This document shows positions 44,378 through 54,804 of a stretch of 64,000 bases of DNA, piece after piece. Origin of the DNA: WHSW01 sp963740055 (lineage in GTDB: Bacteria; Actinomycetota; Thermoleophilia; Solirubrobacterales; 70-9); NCBI GenBank assembly GCA_963740055.1, contig CAVUCL010000005.1:744001-808000 (forward strand), given 5' to 3'. The notes beneath the pieces are model-generated. The model worked only from the letters and a program-made list of their open reading frames with translations. It made no database searches and was not told the DNA's origin. Numbering within the stretch: position 1 is the first letter of the stretch; the number at the start of each line of letters is the position of its first letter. Both the position numbers and the translations under genes were made by a program.

Positions 44378-45525
44378 GTCGTGTACTCCGCGTTGATGCG
44401 CACGTACTCGGCGGTCAGGTCGGAGAAGTAGACCGCGCGCCGCGGCGCTCCCCCGCCCGAGCTCGATCGAGAGCTCGGCCTCCTCGCCGCCGGCGGCGAG
44501 GTCGGAGGCGTCGATCGAGTCCGGCCCGAGCTCCTCGAGCCGCTCGCCGGCGAGCGCCATCCCGGCCGCCTGCGCGATCCGACCCCAGTTCGGGTCGCGG
44601 CCGTGAAGCGCGGTCTGCACCAGCGGCGAGTTCGCGATCGCGCGCGCGACGCGCTCGGCCTCGTCCTCGGACGCGGCACCGCGCACCCGATGCCAGCCCG
44701 ACTCGCGAGGCGCCCTCGCCGTCGGCGACGATCTCGAGCGCGAGCTGGAGCAGGACCGAGTCCAGCAGGCCATCGGGCAGCGCCGCGCCGGCGGCGCCGG
44801 TCGCCTGCAGCAGCACGGTGTCGTTGGTGCTCATCTGGCCGTCGACGGTGATCCGCTCGAACGAGCGCGCGACCGCCGCGCGCAGCTCGCCCTCGGGGTC
44901 GGCGATCGCCGCGTCGGTCTGCACGAAGCAGAGCATGGTCGCGAAGCCGGGCTCGATCATCCCCGCCCCCTTCGCCTGGGCGGAGACGGTCACCCCGCCG
45001 GCGCGGACGCTGCAGGCCTTCGGCGCCCGGTCGGTGGTCATGATCGAGCGGGTGAAGGCGCCGGCCCCGCCCGGCGAGAGCTCGCCCGCGAGCCCGTCGA
45101 TCCCCGCGACCACGTCGTCGATCGCCAGCGGGACGCCGATCACCCCGGTCTCGGCGACCGCGACCGCGACGCGGATCGCAGTCGACCGCCGTCGCGGCGG
45201 CGTCGCGCATCGCGAGCGCGTCGCGGTAGCCGCGCTCGCCGGTGGCGGCGTTCGCGTTCCCGGAGTTGACGATCGCGGCGCGGATCGCCGACCCGTCGCA
45301 GTCGTCGCGACAGACCCGAACGGGCGCCGCCGCCGCCGCGTTCGCGGTCAACAGCAGGGCCGAGCTCACCGCCTCGTCGCAGACGAGCAGGCCGAGGTCG
45401 GTCTCCCCTCCGCCCTTGAGCCCGCAGGCGACGCCGCCGGCCCGGAAGCCGGGCGCGAGCGAGTCCGGATCGAGCTCCTCGGCCCCCGCCGGCGCATCGA
45501 CCCACCGCGAGCGGAAGAAGCTCAC
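44374..45525 (-). CDS. argJ: Glutamate N-acetyltransferase/amino-acid acetyltransferase (three frameshifts)
   Basis: Recycles the acetyl group between acetylornithine and glutamate. Motifs: GFRAGGVACGLK near the start, VNSGNANAATGERG, and the self-cleavage segment MTTDRAPKACS around the catalytic Thr; C-terminal NDTVLLQATG, VQTALHGRDPNWGR and YVRINAEYTT. Breaks near 45183, 44708 and 44457. The net length is a multiple of three (383 residues). GTG start and stop both form GTGA overlaps with argC and argB. Confidence 0.92.
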   Translation of the reverse strand: MSFFRSRWVDAPAGAEELDPDSLAPGFRAGGVACGLKGGGETDLGLLVCDEAVSSALLLTANAAAAAPVRVCRDDCDGSAIRAAIVNSGNANAATGERGYRDALAMRDAAATAVDCDPRRGRGRRDRGDRRPAGDRRRGRGDRRARGRALAGRGRRLHPLDHDHRPGAEGLQRPRRRGDRLRPGEGGGDDRARLRDHALLRADRRGDRRPRGRAARGGRALVRADHRRRPDEHQRHRAAAGDRRRRRGAARWPAGLGPAPARARDRRRRRGRLASRAGIGCAVPRPRTRPSASRARSRTRRWCRPRFTAATRTGVGSRRRPGWRSPASGSRSSGRTRSTPPTSPPAARRPSSRSSSGGGAPRRAVYFSDLTAEYVRINAEYTT

Positions 45526-46521
45526 CGCAACCCCTCCGTCTCCTCGATGCCCAGCATCAGGTTCAGGTTCTGGATCGCCTGCCCCGCGGCGCCCTTCCAC
45601 AGGTTGTCGATCGCCGCGAAGACGACCGCCTTGCGCTCGCCCAGGGTCGTGGCGTGGATGCGACAGAGGTTCGTCTCGCGCACGTCGCGGACCCCCGGAG
45701 CCCGCTCGACCAGCTCGACGAACGGCTCCTCCGCGTAGCGCTCGGCGAACAGCGCGGCCAGGGCCGCGGGGTCGAGCGGCTCGGCCAGGTCGACATAACA
45801 GCTCGCGAGCAGGCCCTGGTCGACCGCCACCAGGTGCGGGACGAAGCTCACCTCGGCGTCGGCGCCCAGACGGTGCAGCTCCTGGGTTGATCTCGGGAAG
45901 GTGACGGTGCCCGTCGGTGCCGTAGGGCTGCACGTTCTCGGTCCGGTCGACGAACGAGCCCTGCTCGCCCGCCCCGCGACCGGCGCCCGAGACCCCCGAC
46001 TTCGCGTCGATCACGACCGACTCGATCAGACCGCGCTCGGCGAGTGGCGCGAGCGCGAGCAGCGCCGCGGTCGGATAGCAGCCCGGGTTCGCGACCAGCT
46101 CGGCCTCACGGATGCGCTCGCGGGCGAGCTCGGTGAGGCCGTAGACCGCGTTCTCGAGCAGGTCGGGGTCCCCGTGGGGCCCGTACCAGAGCTCGTAGGT
46201 CGGCAGGTCGACGAGCCTGAAGTCGGCCGAGAGGTCGACGACGGGGATCCCGAGCCCGCGCATCGCCGCGACCACCGGCGCCGCCGCCCCGTGCGGGTAG
46301 GAGACGATCGCCGCGTCGACCCCCTCGAGCCGGTCGAGGTCGAGCTCGGTGAGCTCGACCGGGACCCGGTGGCGAGGGCGCAGGTCGGCGAGGCGCGTGC
46401 CCGCCTCGCTGCGCGCGGTCGCCGCCGCGAGCTCGAGCCCCGGATGGCGCCAGACCAGTTCGGCGGCGAGCGCCCCGGCATAGCCGGAGGCGCCGGCGAC
46501 GAGCACCCGCACCTCACTCAC
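45522..46521 (-). CDS. argC: N-acetyl-gamma-glutamyl-phosphate reductase (one frameshift)
   Basis: NADPH-dependent reductase of arginine synthesis. Motifs: VLVAGASGYAGALAAELV, catalytic Cys in LVANPGCYPTAALLAL, SGVSGAGRG, and the C-terminal VDNLWKGAAGQAIQNLN-type end (seen as IDNLWKGAAGQA). The frame breaks near 45885 after HLPEINPG. Corrected length about 332 residues. GTG at 46521 overlaps the pheT stop (GTGA), which ties arginine genes to pheST. Confidence 0.93.
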
Positions 46522-49016
46522 GAAGCGGTTCCGCCGATCTCGCCGAGCGAGTCCGCGATCCGCGCCCGCAGCTCGCCGACCTCGGCGTCGGTGAGGGTCC
46601 GGTCGCGGGCGCGGAACTCGAGCCGCAGCGCGAGGCTGCGCTCCCCGGGGCCGACCTGCTCGCCGCGGTAGACGTCGAAGACGTCGGTCGCGACCAGCAG
46701 CTCTCCCCCGCCGGCGTGCACCGCCTCGCGCACCCGCTCGGCGCTGACGTCGTCGGGCACGACCACGGCGAGGTCCTGGAGCACGGCGGGGAACGTGGTC
46801 AGGTCCCGGTAGCGCTCCGCGCCCGCGCTCGAGGCGGCGACCAGCGGCGCCAGGTCGAGCTCGAACGCGGCCGCCGGCGGCAGGTCCCACCCCCGCGCGA
46901 CCAGCGGGTGCAGCTCGCCGATCCAGCCGATCCGGCCCGCGGCGACGGTGATCGTCGCGGCGCGGCCCGGATGCAGGAACGGCTCCGGCGCCGCCTCGAA
47001 GCCGACCGGGCTCGCGAGCTGCTCGGCGAGCAGCTCGAGCGCTCCCTTGAGCGCGAAGAACGCCTCCGCCTCGGAGTCCGGCGCCGCCGGTCGCCACGAG
47101 CGCGGGCGCAGGTCGCCGGCGAGCAGCCCGGCGAGCCGGTGCGGCTCCCGCACCGGCGCGGGCGTGCGCCCGGCGAACGCCCCGGCCAGCGCCCCACCCT
47201 CCGCCGGAGCGGGCTCGCGCTCGTACACGCGCCCGGACTCGAACAGCGCCAGGCGCTCGGCGCCGTGGGCGACGTTGCGCCGGGCCGCGTCGAGCAGGCC
47301 GCCGAGCAGCGTCGTCCGCAGCAGCTCGTGGTCGGTCGAGATCGGGTTCAGCGGCGCGACCGCGTCGCGGCGGCGGTCGTCGGCGGCGAGGCGCAGCCGG
47401 TCGGCGAGCCCGCCATCGACCAGCGACCAGGCGACGATCTGGTCGAAGCCGAGGTCGCAGAGCACGTCCTCGGCGCGCCTGCGGGCGCGCTGCTCGCCCG
47501 CTGAGCGCGCCGCTGCGCTCGCCGTGGGCGGGCAGCGTCCGCGGCAGTCGATCGAAGCCGTGCAGGCGCCCGACCTCCTCGATCAGGTCGACCTCACGGG
47601 TGACGTCGTAGTGGCGATGGAAGGGCACCGTGCTCAGGCGTCGTCGCCGGCAGCGCGTGAAGCCGAGGCGCTCGAGGTGGGTCGCGGCCTCGCCGGGTTC
47701 GACGTGGACGCCGAGCAGCGAGTCGAGGCGGGTGCCGTGGAGGGAGATCACCTGCGCCGCCGGGATCTCGGCGGCCTCGTCGATCGTGCCCGGCACCAGG
47801 CTGGCGCCGGCGAGCTCGGCGAGCAGCCGCGAGGCGATTCGCTGGCCGCGGATCGCGAGCTCGGGATGAAGCTGCTTCTCGAACCGGGCCGAGGCGTCGG
47901 AGCGCAGCCCGAGCATGCTCGAGGTGCGGAGCACGTTGACGCCGTCCCAGTTCGCCGCCTCGAGCAGCACCCTGGTCGTCTGTCGGGCCGAACTCGGAGA
48001 CCTGGCCGCCCATGATCCCGGCGATCCCGGCGGGCTGCTCGCGATCGCAGACGAGCACCGTCTCGGGGTCGAGCGTGCGCTCGACGCCGTCGAGGGTGGT
48101 CATCCGCTCGCCCGCTTGCGCGGCGCGGATGATCAGCTCGCCCCCGGGCACGCGGTCGAGGTCGAAGGCGTGCAGCGGCTGCGCGATCATCAGCATCACG
48201 TAGTTGGTGACGTCGACGACGTTCGAGATCGGGCGCATCCCGGCGGCGATCAGGCGCCCCTTGAGCCACGCCGGCGACGGTCCGGCCTCGATCCCGGTGA
48301 ACGCCCTGGCGGTGAACCGCGGACAGAGCTCGGGCACGTCGACGCGAACCGAGGCGATCTCGGTCACCGAGCCGCTTCCCGCGGGCTCGGCGTCGAGCTC
48401 CCAGGGCGGCGGCGCCAGCGGCACGCCGGTGATCGCGTGCAGCTCGCGCGCGACCCCGTAGACGCCCATGCAGTCGACCCGGTTCGGGTTCAGGTCGAGC
48501 TCCAGCACCGCGTCTGAGATCGGCAGCACGTCGGCAAGCGGAGTCCCAGGAGCAAGTTCCTCGCCTGACCTGTCCGCCCCCGGACGCGAAGCGGAGGAGG
48601 CGGACAGCACCATGATTCCCGTCGTGGTCCTCGCCCAGTTCCAGCTCGCGCTCGGAGAGGATCATCCCGTCGGATTCGACCCCGCGCAGCTTCGCCTTGC
48701 CGAGCTCGCTGCCGTCGGGCAGGCGCGCTCCGGGGAGCGCGACCGCGACCGTCTGGCCGCCGGCGACGTTCGGCGCCCCGCAGACGATCGTGCGCGCGCC
48801 GTCGCCGGTCTCGACCTCGCAGACGCTGAGCCGGTCGGCGTTCGGGTGCGGCTCGGCCGAGAGCACCTCGCCGACGACGAAGCCCTCCGGCGAGGGGACG
48901 CCGATCCGGCTCACGCGCTCGACCTCGACCGCGCGCATCGAGAGCAGCTCCGCGGCCTCCTCGGGCTCGAGCCCCGGATCGCAGTACTCGCTCAGCCAGG
49001 CGTAGGGGACCTTCAC
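46518..49016 (-). CDS. pheT: Phenylalanyl-tRNA synthetase beta subunit (three frameshifts)
   Basis: About 832 residues. N-terminal MKVPYAWLSEYCDPGLEPEE and tRNA-binding EMAP-like domain (VVGEVLSAEPHPNADRLSVCEVETG), B3/B4 editing region (NVVDVTNYVMLMIAQPLHAFDLD), catalytic-like module and C-terminal anticodon domain (LQDLAVVVPDDVSAERVREAV). Breaks near 48615, 47975 and 47500. GTGA overlaps with both pheS and argC. Confidence 0.93.
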
Positions 49017-50122
49017 GAGAACTGCTCCAGGAAGCGCGCGTCGTTCTCGACGAACAGCCGCAGGTCGGGGATCGCGTGCTTGAGCATCGCGACCCGCTCG
49101 ACGCCGACGCCGAAGGCGAAGCCCTGGGTCGTCTCGGGGTCGTAGTCGCCGCCGACGAACCCGTACACGTTCGGGTCGACCATGCCCGCCCCCAGGATCT
49201 CGATCCAGCCGGTCCCCTTGCAGAGCGGGTCGCGCTCGCCGTCGGCCAGGCGACCGGAGCCGTCGCAGACGAAGCAGGAGACGTCGACCTGGACCGAGGG
49301 CTCGGTGAACGGGAAGTAGTCGGGCTTCAGCCGTGTGCGCCGGTCGGGGCCGAAGAGCGCCTTCGCCGCCTGCTCCAGGGTCCCGGCGAGGTCGGCGAGC
49401 GTGATCCCCTCGGCGACCGCGAGCCCCTCGACCTGGTGGAACATCGGCAGGTGGGTGGCGTCGATCGTGTCGCGGCGGTAGACCGTTCCCGGGACGACGA
49501 CGAAGATCGGCGGCTCCTGCGCCTCCATCCCGCGCACCTGCATCGGCGAGGTGTGGGTGCGCAGGAGGACGTCGGTCGGTCCCGGCGGCAGCCCGTCGTG
49601 GTTGACGACGCCCTCGGCGAGGGTCGCGGGGTCGATGTAGAAGCTGTCCTGGACCATCCGCGCCGGGTGGCCGGGCGGGTGGTTGAGCGCGGTGAAGTTG
49701 TAGTAGTCGTGCTCGACCTCGGGGCCCTCGAGCACCCGGTAGCCGAGCCCGACGAAGACGTCCTCGATCTCGCGCCGGGTGCGGGTGACCAGGTGCAGGT
49801 GCCCGGCGGCGACCGGGCGGGTCCCCGGCAGGGTGACGTCGATCGCCGCGCCGGCGAGCTCGGACTCGAGCTCGTGCGCCCTCGAGCTCGGTCGCGCCGG
49901 GCGGCGAGCTCGGCCTCGAGCGCCTCGCGGGCGGCGTTCGCGGCGGCGCCGACGGGGCCGCGCTCCTGCGGCTCGAGCTCGGCGATCCCGCGCAGGACCG
50001 CGGTCAGCTCCGAGCGGCGCCCGAGGTGGCGCACCCGCAGCTGCTCGAGCTCGGCGGGATCCTCCGCCGCGGCGATCGCGGCGGAGGCCTCCTCGCGCAG
50101 GCTCTCGATCTTGCTCCAGCAT
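49013..50122 (-). CDS. pheS: Phenylalanyl-tRNA synthetase alpha subunit (two frameshifts)
   Basis: About 369 residues. N-terminal coiled coil (KIESLREEASAAIAAAEDP), then class II motifs: DYYNFTALNHPPGHPARMVQDSFY, LLRTHTSPMQVRGM, YRRDTIDATHLPMFHQVEG and GFAFGVGVERVAML. Breaks near 50112 (fourth codon) and 49880. The ATG at 50122 shares a base with the stop of the methyltransferase gene (TGATG). Confidence 0.93.
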   Translation of the reverse strand: MLEQDREPARGGLRRDRRGGGSRRARAAAGAPPRAPLGADRGPARDRRARAAGARPRRRRRERRPRGARGRARRPARPSSRAHELESELAGAAIDVTLPGTRPVAAGHLHLVTRTRREIEDVFVGLGYRVLEGPEVEHDYYNFTALNHPPGHPARMVQDSFYIDPATLAEGVVNHDGLPPGPTDVLLRTHTSPMQVRGMEAQEPPIFVVVPGTVYRRDTIDATHLPMFHQVEGLAVAEGITLADLAGTLEQAAKALFGPDRRTRLKPDYFPFTEPSVQVDVSCFVCDGSGRLADGERDPLCKGTGWIEILGAGMVDPNVYGFVGGDYDPETTQGFAFGVGVERVAMLKHAIPDLRLFVENDARFLEQFS

Positions 50123-50812
50123 CAGCTCCCCGCCTCCGGGCGGGCGGCCGACGATATCCGCCCGAGGGCGATCGCCGCCGCGGCGGCGACGTTGAGCGAC
50201 TCGGCGCCGGCGCAGCGGGATCGTCCACAGCCGGTCGCAGGCGGCCGCGAGCTCGTCCGGCAGCCCGGCGCGCTCGGCGCCGAGGCAGAGGCCGCCCACG
50301 GGCTCGGCGTCCGGCGGCTCGCCGCCGTGCGCGACGAGGCCGACGAGCGGGCGGTTGAGCAGCTCGACCCCGCCCCGCAACGGCGGCCGGGCGAAGATCG
50401 AGCCCATGCTCGCCCGCACCGCCTTCGGCGAGTACGGGTCCGCGCACCCGGGGCCGGCGACGATCGGCGCGTCGGCGAGCGCGTGGGCGCTGCGGAGCAC
50501 GGCGCCGACGTTGCCGGGGTCGGCGACGCCGTGCAGGTAGACGGCGACGCCCGCGGCGGCCTCGGCCCACGCCTGGCGGATAGACGGCGATCACCCTCGT
50601 CCCCGAGCCGAGCGCCGCTGACCGCGTCGAGCAGCGCCGGCTCGACCTCCTCGCCCGAGCGGAGCACGAACCGCGGCGCGACCCCGGCCGCCGCCGCGGC
50701 CGCGACCAGGTCCTCGCCCTCGGCGACGAACAGGCGCCTCGCGCTCGCGGTGCTTGCGCTCCGCCAGCCTGCGGATCAGCTTCAGCTTCTCGTTGTCCTT
50801 GCTCGTGATCAT
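50122..50812 (-). CDS. TrmH/SpoU-family RNA 2'-O-methyltransferase (four frameshifts)
   Basis: Pieces in three frames assemble to about 230 residues: MITSKDNEKLKLIRRLAERK at the start, then FVAEGEDLVAAA, knotted-domain motifs YLHGVADPGNVGAVLRSAHA, GSIFARPPL, LCLGAERAGLP and the closing IPLRRAGAESLNVAAAAAIAL. This is the usual gene between rplT and pheS. Breaks near 50738, 50625, 50583 and 50215. The substrate is probably rRNA, as in TsnR-like members, but tRNA cannot be excluded. Confidence 0.87.
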
Positions 50813-50826
50813 CGTCTCGTGCCAAC

Positions 50827-50853
50827 AAAAAGGGCGCCCTCTCGGGCGCCCGG
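50827..50853 (-). terminator. Rho-independent terminator or attenuator after rplT
   Basis: On the minus strand, GGGCGCCC, loop GAGA, GGGCGCCC and TTTTTG. The stem is perfect. It lies 31 bases after the rplT stop and 15 bases before the methyltransferase start, so it either ends the infC-rpmI-rplT message or attenuates entry into trmH-pheST-arg. Confidence 0.85.
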
Positions 50854-50883
50854 TAAGAGTCTCTCGGCGGTCTTCCAATGCGC

Positions 50884-51243
50884 TCAGGCCGCCGCGGCCT
50901 CCCGGGCTTGCTCGGCAAATCGGCGGAACGCCTCCGGGTCGCGGACGGCGATGTCGGCGAGCATCTTGCGGTTGACCTCGATCCCGGCCGCGGAGAGGCC
51001 GTGGATCAGCTGCGAGTAGCTCATCCCCTCGCGCCGCGCGGCGGCGTTGATGCGGACGATCCACAGCCGCCGCATCTCGCGCTTGCGCCGGCGCCGGTCG
51101 CGGTAGGCGTAGGCGCCCGAGCGCATGACCTGCTCGTTGGCGAACCGGTAGCTCGAGTGCTTGCGACCGTAATAGCCCTTCGCCTGGTCGAGGACCTTCT
51201 TCTTGCGCCGCTTGCGGGCGACGGCGTTGGTCGCCCGGCTCAC
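50884..51243 (-). CDS. rplT: 50S ribosomal protein L20
   Basis: 119 residues, intact. Typical L20: N-terminal VARKRRKKKVLDQAKGYYG, then RDRRRRKREMRRLWIVRINAA and YSQLIHGLSAAGIEVNRKMLADIA. Binds 23S rRNA early in assembly, and in some bacteria represses its own operon. GTG start overlaps the rpmI stop (GTGA). Confidence 0.97.
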   Translation of the reverse strand: MSRATNAVARKRRKKKVLDQAKGYYGRKHSSYRFANEQVMRSGAYAYRDRRRRKREMRRLWIVRINAAARREGMSYSQLIHGLSAAGIEVNRKMLADIAVRDPEAFRRFAEQAREAAAA

Positions 51244-51440
51244 CGCTTGCCTCCGAGCAGCGTCCGCACGCGCTTCGTGTCGGCGGGCGCGATCTCGACC
51301 GGCTTCGCCATCCGCCGCTTGCGCTTCGGCGACTTCTTCTCGAGGATGTGGCTCGAGTAGGCGCGCCGCCCGCGCAGCTTGCCCTTGGCGGTCTTGCGAA
51401 AGCGCTTCTTGGCGCCCGAATGGGTCTTCATCTTCGGCAT
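51240..51440 (-). CDS. rpmI: 50S ribosomal protein L35
   Basis: 66 residues, intact: MPKMKTHSGAKKRFRKTAKG and a very basic body (EKKSPKRKRRMAK), the L35 pattern. It lies between infC and rplT as is standard. ATG at 51440 lacks a strong ribosome site, so translation may depend on coupling with infC. Confidence 0.96.
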   Translation of the reverse strand: MPKMKTHSGAKKRFRKTAKGKLRGRRAYSSHILEKKSPKRKRRMAKPVEIAPADTKRVRTLLGGKR

Positions 51441-51448
51441 CGGGCCGA

Positions 51449-52125
51449 CTATTGAAGCAGACGCGCGCTCGCCCGAGCGACGCTCAGGACCGGCGGGCGC
51501 GGCCTCGGCCTGGTCCGCGGCGGGGGCAGCCTCGGCGTCGGCGGCGCGGCGTCGTCCTGGCGGGCGCGCGCCGCGGCCTCGCGCGAGGGGGCGAGCATCA
51601 TGTGCATGTTGCGGCCCTCCTGCTGCGGGTGCTGACTCGATCGTCGCCAGCTCGGCGACGTCCTCGTAGAGGCGCTCCAGCAGCGCCCGGCCGCGCTCGG
51701 GATGGGCCTGCTCGCGGCCGCGGAACATGATCGTCACCTTGACCTTGTCCTGGTGGCGCAGGAAGCGCTCGACGTGGCCCCGCTTCGTCTCGTAGTCGTG
51801 GTCGGCGATCTTCGGGCGCAGCTTGATCTCGCGCACGTTGACCTGCTGCTGGTGCTTGCGCGCGGCCTTCGCCTTCTGCTCCTGCTCGTACTTGTACTTC
51901 GAGTAGTCGAGCAGCCGGGCCACCGGCGGGCGCGAGTCGGGCGCGACCTCGACCAGGTCGAGATCGCGCTCGCGCGCCATCTGCAGCGCCTCGTCGGTCT
52001 TGATCACGCCGATCTGCTCGCCGTCCTCGTCGATCAGGCGGACCTCGGGGACGCGGATCCGCTCGTTGATCCGCGTCGGGTCGCGCTCCGGGCGGCTGCC
52101 GGTCGAACCGCCTCGGGACCGGCAC
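51449..52125 (-). CDS. infC: Translation initiation factor IF-3 (frameshifts near both ends)
   Basis: Motifs: RINERIRVPEVRLIDEDGEQIGV (N-domain), EALQMARERDLDLVEVAPDSRPPVARLLDYSKYKYE and the C-domain KLRPKIADHDYETKRGHVERFL, VTIMFRGREQAHPERG. The frame breaks near 51650 before QQEGRNMHMMLAP, and probably near 52105. The start is uncertain: GTG at 52125 is proposed. infC often uses rare starts, so an ATC-type start cannot be excluded. The tail is unusually long (about 40 residues) and Pro/Arg- or Ala-rich depending on frame. Confidence 0.9.
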
Positions 52126-52253
52126 TAGGAGATCACGGCTGGCGGGAGCGTCAAGCTGACCGGCGGTCGGTTGGGAGCAAGGACGAGAGACGGGCAAGCG
52201 GCACGGGCGCTCAGCGGCGCGGCCGGATGTGGTGTGCCCTTCATCGTCGCGGA

Positions 52254-52259
52254 GTATAG
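52254..52259 (-). promoter_or_regulatory. Possible -10 box for the infC operon
   Basis: TATACT on the minus strand just after the likely thrS stop and about 130 bases ahead of infC. A good -35 box is not visible. If real, the infC-rpmI-rplT genes have a leader of about 120 bases. Confidence 0.3.
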
Positions 52260-52264
52260 AGCGC

Positions 52265-54217
52265 CTAGCCTCCGGCCGCAGCTCGCGCGACGGCCGCCGC
52301 GCCGCATCGCTCCGAGGTCGCCGTCGTCGTGCGAGCGCACGCGCGACCGTGCCCGCCTCCGCCTCGCGGTCGCCGACGACCAGCATGTAGGGGACCTTCG
52401 CGAGCTCGGCGTCGCGGATCTTGCGCCCGACCGACTCCGAGCGCTCGTCGACGCGCGACCCGCAGCCCGGCCTCGCCGAGCTCGCGCGGCGACCCGGCGC
52501 GCGTAGTCGAGGTTGCGGTCGGCGACCGGCAGGACCGCCGCCTGCACCGGCGCGAGCCAGGCCGGGAAGCGGCCGCCGTGGTGCTCGATCAGGATCCCGG
52601 CGAAGCGCTCCATCGAGCCGAGCAGGGCGCGGTGGATCATCACCGGCCGGTGCTCGGCGTTGTCCTCGCCCTGGTAGGTGAGGTCGAACCGCTCCGGCAT
52701 CTGGAAGTCGAGCTGGCAGGTGCCGAGCTGCCACGAGCGGCCGAGCGCGTCGGTGACGTGGAAGTCGATCTTCGGCCCGTAGAAGGTGCCCTCCCCCGGG
52801 CTCACGTCGTAGTCGCGCCCCTGGCGCTCGAGCGCCTCGCGCAGGCCCTCGGTCGCCCGCTCCCACTGCTCGTCGCTGCCGATCGACTTCTCCGGCCGGG
52901 TCGAGAGCTCGACCCGGACCTCGTCGAAGCCGAAGCGCGCGTAGAGCTCGTCGATCGCCTCGCAGATCGAGTCGACCTCGTCCGGGACCTGCTCGAGCGT
53001 GCAGTAGACGTGGGCGTCGTCCTGGGTGAAGGCGCGCACCCGCAGCAGGCCGTGGAGGACGCCCTCGCGCTCGTAGCGCGAGACGTCGCCGAACTCGGCC
53101 AGGCGCAGCGGCAGGTCGCGGTAGGAGTGGCGCTCGGAGCCGAAGACGAGGCAGGCGCCGGGGCAGTTCATCGGCTTGAGCGCGAACCGGCGCTCGTCGC
53201 CCTCGCGCTCCGAGGGCTCGACGAAGTACATGTTCTCGCGGTAGTTGTCCCAGTGGCCGGAGCGGTGCCAGAGCTCCTCGTCGAGCACCCGCGGGGTCTT
53301 GATCTCGGCGTAGCCGCGCTTCTCGAGCTGGGCGCGCACCTCGCGCTCGATCAGGCGCAGGAGCACCGTCCCCTGGGGCAGCCAGAACGGCATCCCCGGC
53401 GCCTCCTCGCGCAGCCGGAAGAGGTCGAGCTGGGGGCCGAGCCTGCGGTGGTCGTTCTCGCGCGCCTGCTCGAGCAGCTCCAGGTGGCGCGTCGAGCTGC
53501 TTGCGCTCGTGAAAGGCGGTGCCGTAGATCCGGGTCAGCATCTGGCGGCTGCTCGTCGCCACGCCAGTAGGCGCCCGGCGATCGAGCTCAGCTTGAACGC
53601 CTCGATCCGCCCGGTCGAGGGCGCGTGCGGCCCCCGGCAGAGGTCGGTGAACGGGCCGTTGCGATAGAGCGAGACCGTCTCCACGCCCTGGTCGGCGACC
53701 AGGTCCTCGATCAGCTCGACCTTGTAGGGCTGGTCCTCGCCGCGGAAGCGCTCCAGCGCCTCGGCGACCGGCAGGTCGGTGCGCTCGAACGGCTCGTCGG
53801 CCTCGATGTGGGCGCGCATCGCGTCCTCGATCCGCTCCAGGTCGGCCTCCGCCGGGCCCTCGCCCTCGGGGAACTCGAAGTCGTAGTAGAAGCCGCCCTC
53901 GATCGGCGGCCCGATCGAGACCCTGGTGCCCGGCCACAGGTCGACGCACGGCGGTCGCCATCACGTGCGCGGCGTCGTGGCGGATCAGCCAGAGCGCGTC
54001 GTCGGCCTCGGCGCCCTTGCTGGTCGCGGTGACGATCGCGATCTCGGCGCCGTCGGGCAGCTCCGCGCCGAGGTCGCGAAGCTCGCCGTCGACCTTGATC
54101 CCGAGCGCGTCCTTGGCCAGCCGCGGCCCGATCGCCGCCGCCGCATCGGCGCCGCTCGACCCGGCGGGCAGCTCGCAGCGGCGATCCGTCGGGGAGCTTG
54201 ACGGTGATCTCGGGCAC
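52265..54217 (-). CDS. thrS: Threonyl-tRNA synthetase (about six frameshifts)
   Basis: The corrected product is about 650 residues, the normal ThrS length. TGS-like start PEITVKLPDG, HDAAHVMATAV editing motif, class II motifs (RLIEREVRAQLEKRGYAEIKTP; LKPMNCPGACLVFGSERHSYRDLPLRLAEFG with Zn-binding Cys) and a C-terminal anticodon domain (AELAKVPYMLVVGDREAEAGTVA). Breaks near 54185, 53945, 53490-53570, 52480 and 52340. GTG start at 54217. The stop at 52265 is preferred to 52125 because it gives the right length. Confidence 0.9.
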
Positions 54218-54318
54218 GGGCGCGCCATGCTACCCCCGGCCACCCGCGTAACCCCGGACGGTGGCGCGGACGCTCTATAGGTTGTTCGACCAACCACGAA
54301 CGACAGGAGGCAACGGAG

Positions 54319-54804
54319 ATGAGACCGAAGCTCAAGCGCCGGATCGCGGCCCTTGGACTGGTCGCACTCGGCGCGCTGGCGCTGTCGCTGCCGGCGATCT
54401 CGAGCGCCGGACGCAACACGGTCACGGTCGAGGCGAAGCTCAAGGGCGTGAACGAGGTCCCGGGGCCCGGCGACAACAACGGCCGCGGCGAGACGACGGT
54501 GAAGCTGAAGGCGAAGAAGCACAAGGTCTGCTTCACGCTCGAGGTCGCGAAGCTCGATCCGATGGTCGCCGGCCACATCCACAAGGGGACCGAGGACGTC
54601 GCCGGCAAGGTCAAGGTGACCCTGTTCGAGGACCCGCAGGGCCTCAGCGGCGACGGCTCCTACGAGGGCTGCGTCACGGACGTGAAGAAGCGCCTGGTGA
54701 AGAAGATGGGCAAGGTGCCGGAGAAGTTCTACGTCAACCTGCACACGGAGACCTATCCGGACGGCGCGATCCGCGGCCAGCTCGCGGAACCGAAGCCGAA
54801 CTAG
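54319..54804 (+). CDS. Secreted CHRD-domain protein
   Basis: 161 residues: signal peptide (about 1-30, RRIAALGLVALGALALSLPAISSA), then a CHRD domain with VEAKLKGVNEVPGPGD, VCFTLEVAKLDPMVAGHIHKG and the closing NLHTETYPDGAIRGQL. CHRD domains are extracellular folds first known from chordin; their bacterial role is unknown. ATG at 54319 with AGGAGG upstream. A GGTTG...CAACC inverted repeat lies at 54281-54296 in the leader. Confidence 0.87.
   Translation: MRPKLKRRIAALGLVALGALALSLPAISSAGRNTVTVEAKLKGVNEVPGPGDNNGRGETTVKLKAKKHKVCFTLEVAKLDPMVAGHIHKGTEDVAGKVKVTLFEDPQGLSGDGSYEGCVTDVKKRLVKKMGKVPEKFYVNLHTETYPDGAIRGQLAEPKPN

Noticed and set aside
42324..54217. Programmed frameshifting or pseudogenisation as the cause of the broken arg, phe and thr genes
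   Set aside because: Breaks are at unrelated positions and contexts, several per gene, in genes that are essential; no common slippery sequence is evident.
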